Shown: one piece after another, positions 5,442-7,593 of the stretch | Layout of the letters: every line of letters starts with the position of its first letter | Position numbering within the stretch: position 1 is the first letter of the stretch | Source: Eubacteriales bacterium | GTDB lineage: Bacteria; Bacillota; Clostridia; Peptostreptococcales; Anaerovoracaceae | Direction: 5' to 3' | NCBI GenBank assembly: GCA_028702415.1 | Contig: JAQVOT010000052.1 | Coordinates: 1-7,593, forward strand | DNA: 7,593 nucleotides | Position numbers and translations under genes: made by a program | Notes under the pieces: generated by a model | The model's input: the letters and a program-made list of their open reading frames with translations, nothing else | Told to the model about the DNA's origin: nothing | The model's database searches: none

Positions 5442-6083
5442 CTATGCCCCGCCGCATTTACTGCAGGGAGTATAACCTTTATCTTCAGCTTCACTTTTGT
5501 CGATTACCGTTGTATGATGCGTGATTGACCTGCAGCTGCCATAATGATAAGAAGTATCCTCACCATAAAAGCAAAAGACAATGCTTCCGGCAGGTATTTT
5601 TTCTGAATGGCAAAGGCCACAGGGTTTGTAGCGTCGCTTTATTGCAGAAGTCAGAAGACAACTGTGTACCGATGCCTTCACATATGTGCAGTACTCTTTA
5701 TGGTATCTGATTCCGCTTTGAGGAAATATCCAGACTTCTTTTGAAACGGTGTTTTTTTCCAGCTCTTCGGAACCCATTCCATTTGCGGGATATTTTTTCC
5801 CAATAAAATCCCGATACACTATACTGCCTTCTATTTCTGCCTGATTTAAAAATCCTGCAGGAAGATTCAGGTTGACTGTTTCATGTATACTTCTGGCGTG
5901 GATGCCGGTTTCTCCAAGAGCTGCGGCGCGGTTACAAGTGTCGAGAGTTTCGTGAAGTGATGTTTCCCAGAGGCTGTCTATCCTAATATAATATCCCAAG
6001 GTTAGAACCGCCAGAATAACCAGAGGAAGGAATATGGCCGCCTCTACAGTGTAGAAGCCTCTTTTGTTAATACATCTTGTCAT
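5442..6083 (-). CDS. TadE-like pseudopilin with two C-terminal Cys/His metal-site-like modules
   Basis: A 213-residue minor pilin-like protein. Seen at the N-terminus: KRGFYTVEAAIFLPLVILAV, a class III prepilin-type leader with Gly9-Phe10 as the likely prepilin-peptidase site and the conserved Glu14 at +5, followed by a membrane helix (about 15-33). Residues 34-115 resemble TadE-like proteins. The C-terminal part holds two repeats with the same layout: GIRYH (His128), Cys132, then RRYKPCGLC (Cys155, Cys158); and TSYH (His180), Cys184, then KGYTPCSKC (Cys207, Cys210). Both are H-x3-C-x22-C-x2-C. This resembles a short Y-H-x3-C...PC-x2-C module found at the ends of secreted Firmicutes proteins, which I infer binds a metal such as zinc or forms disulfides. 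The module would face outward. The ATG lies inside the upstream gene (17-base overlap) with no clear Shine-Dalgarno sequence, pointing to coupled translation. Confidence 0.82.
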   Translation of the reverse strand: MTRCINKRGFYTVEAAIFLPLVILAVLTLGYYIRIDSLWETSLHETLDTCNRAAALGETGIHARSIHETVNLNLPAGFLNQAEIEGSIVYRDFIGKKYPANGMGSEELEKNTVSKEVWIFPQSGIRYHKEYCTYVKASVHSCLLTSAIKRRYKPCGLCHSEKIPAGSIVFCFYGEDTSYHYGSCRSITHHTTVIDKSEAEDKGYTPCSKCGGA

Positions 6084-7290
6084 ATGTGAAATCTTTGCCG
6101 TTTACGGTTCCATCAATTGAGATACCTGTCGCACACTCCTGTACAAGGAAATTTTTATCGTAGTTTTTTCGCATGTTTATCTGGATAAGGTCCAGAATGC
6201 GCCCGGTTTTCATATTGTCATCTTTTATAAACAGAAGAATGCGCAGGTAGTCTTCATATTCTCTGCCTTTGTTTACGGCAGGTGCAACATAAGCTTTCCC
6301 GGAATTGTATCCCTCAATTAAAGCATCCAGATCTATTGCCCAACTGAGCTTGTCTTTAATTATTGGCACCTTATATCCTTCATGAAGCAGAGCCACATCA
6401 TTTGCAGCTTCTGCCGTAGCCCAAACAGTTGATATGCCTAGCTGTGTCACGGTTCCCAGTATTCCGGGAGTCAGTATTTCTGCGGCAGCCTGTACAGCCG
6501 CCGTCTTTTCGGGATTTGTATATATGTGCTGAAGGTTAAGTCCAACACGGATAGCTTTTATAGCCATATCTGTCTGCTCTCCATTTTTTTCATCAGATAG
6601 ACCACCACAGATAATATATTCAACTTCATTGCTAAAAAAATGATTCGGATCAATTGTATATATATTGTTGTTGAATTTATGAAGAATATAACTGTCCATA
6701 ATGTATTTACTTGTACCTGAACGAAAAAACAGTTCAGGATTTTTGAGACTTTCACCGATTTTTTTCGCAGCAGCAAGTATGTTTTTATCCGGCAATGCTC
6801 TTGATGGAAGGCTGGTAATGGTGGGGCCATGGCGCAGAGTGCGATATTGCATTTTCTCTTCAGATGACTCGACCTTATCTTCATGCTTTATTGCCGCGCT
6901 GACGGCAGACAGAGATTTCATGTGATCCTGTATCTGCTGTTTTATAGCAGTAAGAGATGTTGCATTGAATCTTCCTGCATTAACAGAGGCTTTAGTAAGT
7001 TTGATTTTATCAGGATGATCAAGTGTATTACCTGCGTATCTCTGTAGCTTTCGTGAGAGCTGTTCATTGGTTCCCTGAATCAGGAAAAGACCGTAGTCTC
7101 TTTCAATGTAATAATCGTATTCAGAAAGTACAGAATTCCCCGCCAGATTAAATGTTCCGTCTGCAACACTGAACACAGCCACCTGTCTTGCGGAATAAAC
7201 CAGAGAAAGGGTAATCGCCATAAGGGCTGCCAGAATAATTGAGAGAAATACTGGGCTGCTTCCATTCCTGCCTCTAATTAAGCTAATCAC
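6067..7290 (-). CDS. DUF5702-like Tad pilus-associated membrane protein (GTG start)
   Basis: A 407-residue protein with one N-terminal membrane helix and a large extracytoplasmic domain. It resembles DUF5702 proteins, which occupy the TadG-like position in Tad pilus loci of Clostridia. Seen: RGRNGSSPVFLSIILAALM, a TadE/TadG-like N-terminus leading into the helix (about 13-32), then YSARQVAV and NSVLSEYDYYIERDYGLFLI (52-71), a recognisable family stretch. The C-terminal part ends with the ILDLIQINMRKNYD region, which also fits. The GTG at 7290 is chosen over the upstream ATG at 7329 because AGGAGG sits 5 bases before it and because it gives a typical GTGA overlap with the upstream stop. The longer form would add 13 residues before a normal leader. 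It overlaps the TadE-like gene by 17 bases. The function is likely pilus assembly or anchoring, inferred from context; no enzyme motif is seen. Confidence 0.75.
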   Translation of the reverse strand: MISLIRGRNGSSPVFLSIILAALMAITLSLVYSARQVAVFSVADGTFNLAGNSVLSEYDYYIERDYGLFLIQGTNEQLSRKLQRYAGNTLDHPDKIKLTKASVNAGRFNATSLTAIKQQIQDHMKSLSAVSAAIKHEDKVESSEEKMQYRTLRHGPTITSLPSRALPDKNILAAAKKIGESLKNPELFFRSGTSKYIMDSYILHKFNNNIYTIDPNHFFSNEVEYIICGGLSDEKNGEQTDMAIKAIRVGLNLQHIYTNPEKTAAVQAAAEILTPGILGTVTQLGISTVWATAEAANDVALLHEGYKVPIIKDKLSWAIDLDALIEGYNSGKAYVAPAVNKGREYEDYLRILLFIKDDNMKTGRILDLIQINMRKNYDKNFLVQECATGISIDGTVNGKDFTYDKMY

Positions 7291-7593
7291 TTTTGCCTCC
7301 TGATCATTGCAGAGTCTATAGCATCCCATTTACCATAGATTTCATTATCCACCCGGTTACGTAGCAAGCCTTTGTGAATAATAGAAACGGTTTGATCGCC
7401 TGATACAATCATATATAGACCCCGGTGACTTACTGAAATATTTCCGTCCCATATGTTTCCGGCATCTGTCTGAATACCGTCAATATAGTAAACTGTTTTT
7501 TCGGTAGCCTGTCCTGCCTGACACCTGAGAGCAAGGTGCATTTTGCTTTTTTCCACAGAGTTTTCATAAAAGAACATAATAATCAGTATTGTT
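7287..7593 (-). CDS. C-terminal part of a small membrane-anchored, probably TadE-like protein (5' end cut by window edge)
   Basis: The frame is open to the right edge, so the first ATG visible at 7577 is probably internal. The visible 101 or so residues begin with the end of a hydrophobic helix (TILIIMFFYENS) and continue as a soluble domain: KMHLALRCQAGQA, TVYYIDG, a beta-like stretch around GNISVSHRGLYMIVSG and a basic ending MIRRQK. A short membrane anchor followed by a roughly 90-residue outer domain fits a TadE-like pseudopilin, and the position before a DUF5702-like gene supports this, but the diagnostic N-terminal leader lies outside the window. The TGA stop overlaps the GTG start of the next gene by 4 bases, so both are in one operon. 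The identity is an inference from context. Confidence 0.6.
   Translation of the reverse strand, partial: TILIIMFFYENSVEKSKMHLALRCQAGQATEKTVYYIDGIQTDAGNIWDGNISVSHRGLYMIVSGDQTVSIIHKGLLRNRVDNEIYGKWDAIDSAMIRRQK
7296..7301 (-). promoter_or_regulatory. Ribosome binding site that sets the GTG start of the DUF5702-like gene
   Basis: On the minus strand AGGAGG is followed by CAAAA and then GTG at 7290. The strength and spacing make the GTG the start. The ATG at 7329, 39 bases further upstream, has no comparable site. Confidence 0.85.

Overview
The window reads as chromosomal DNA of a low-to-moderate GC Gram-positive bacterium of the class Clostridia, most likely Lachnospiraceae. The inference rests on strong AGGAGG-type ribosome binding sites, a Gram-positive style lipoprotein, and a Tad/Flp pilus gene set (TadE-like, DUF5702-like, DUF6382-like) that I associate with that family. 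No rRNA, tRNA, CRISPR array or transposase gene is visible, and there is no gene-free stretch above 300 bases.

Left part, minus strand (1-1772): a transglutaminase-like lipoprotein with an intact Cys-His-Asp triad is followed after 11 bases by a GspF/PilC-type inner-membrane protein that runs off the left edge. Together they look like the start of a type II secretion or type IV pilus operon. A 227-bp divergent region (1773-1999) separates this from the next unit and holds a candidate promoter in each direction.

Centre, plus strand (2000-4831): a two-gene operon encodes an EcsC-family protein and a LemA-family protein (ATGA overlap). It appears to be transcribed from an extended -10 promoter placed so that the mRNA would be leaderless. 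It ends at a clear rho-independent terminator. An NhaC-type Na+/H+ antiporter follows from its own extended -10 promoter. Its frame is interrupted by an in-frame TGA where I expect a conserved Trp, yet 51 further sense codons of antiporter-like sequence follow before a TAA.

Right part, minus strand (4773-7593), in transcription order: the C-terminal part of a small membrane-anchored protein (cut by the right edge), a DUF5702-like pilus assembly protein that starts at GTG and overlaps its neighbour by GTGA, a TadE-like pseudopilin carrying two identical-spacing H-x3-C-x22-C-x2-C modules, an 81-nt composite palindrome, and a short DUF6382-like protein without the FHA domain I expect in its family. 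Its 3' end converges on and overlaps the broken antiporter tail.

The most notable points are the TadE-like protein with duplicated Cys/His modules, the interrupted antiporter, the palindromic element with two mutually exclusive folds inside the pilus gene cluster, and the probable leaderless EcsC-LemA operon. I see no convincing wholly new multi-gene system.
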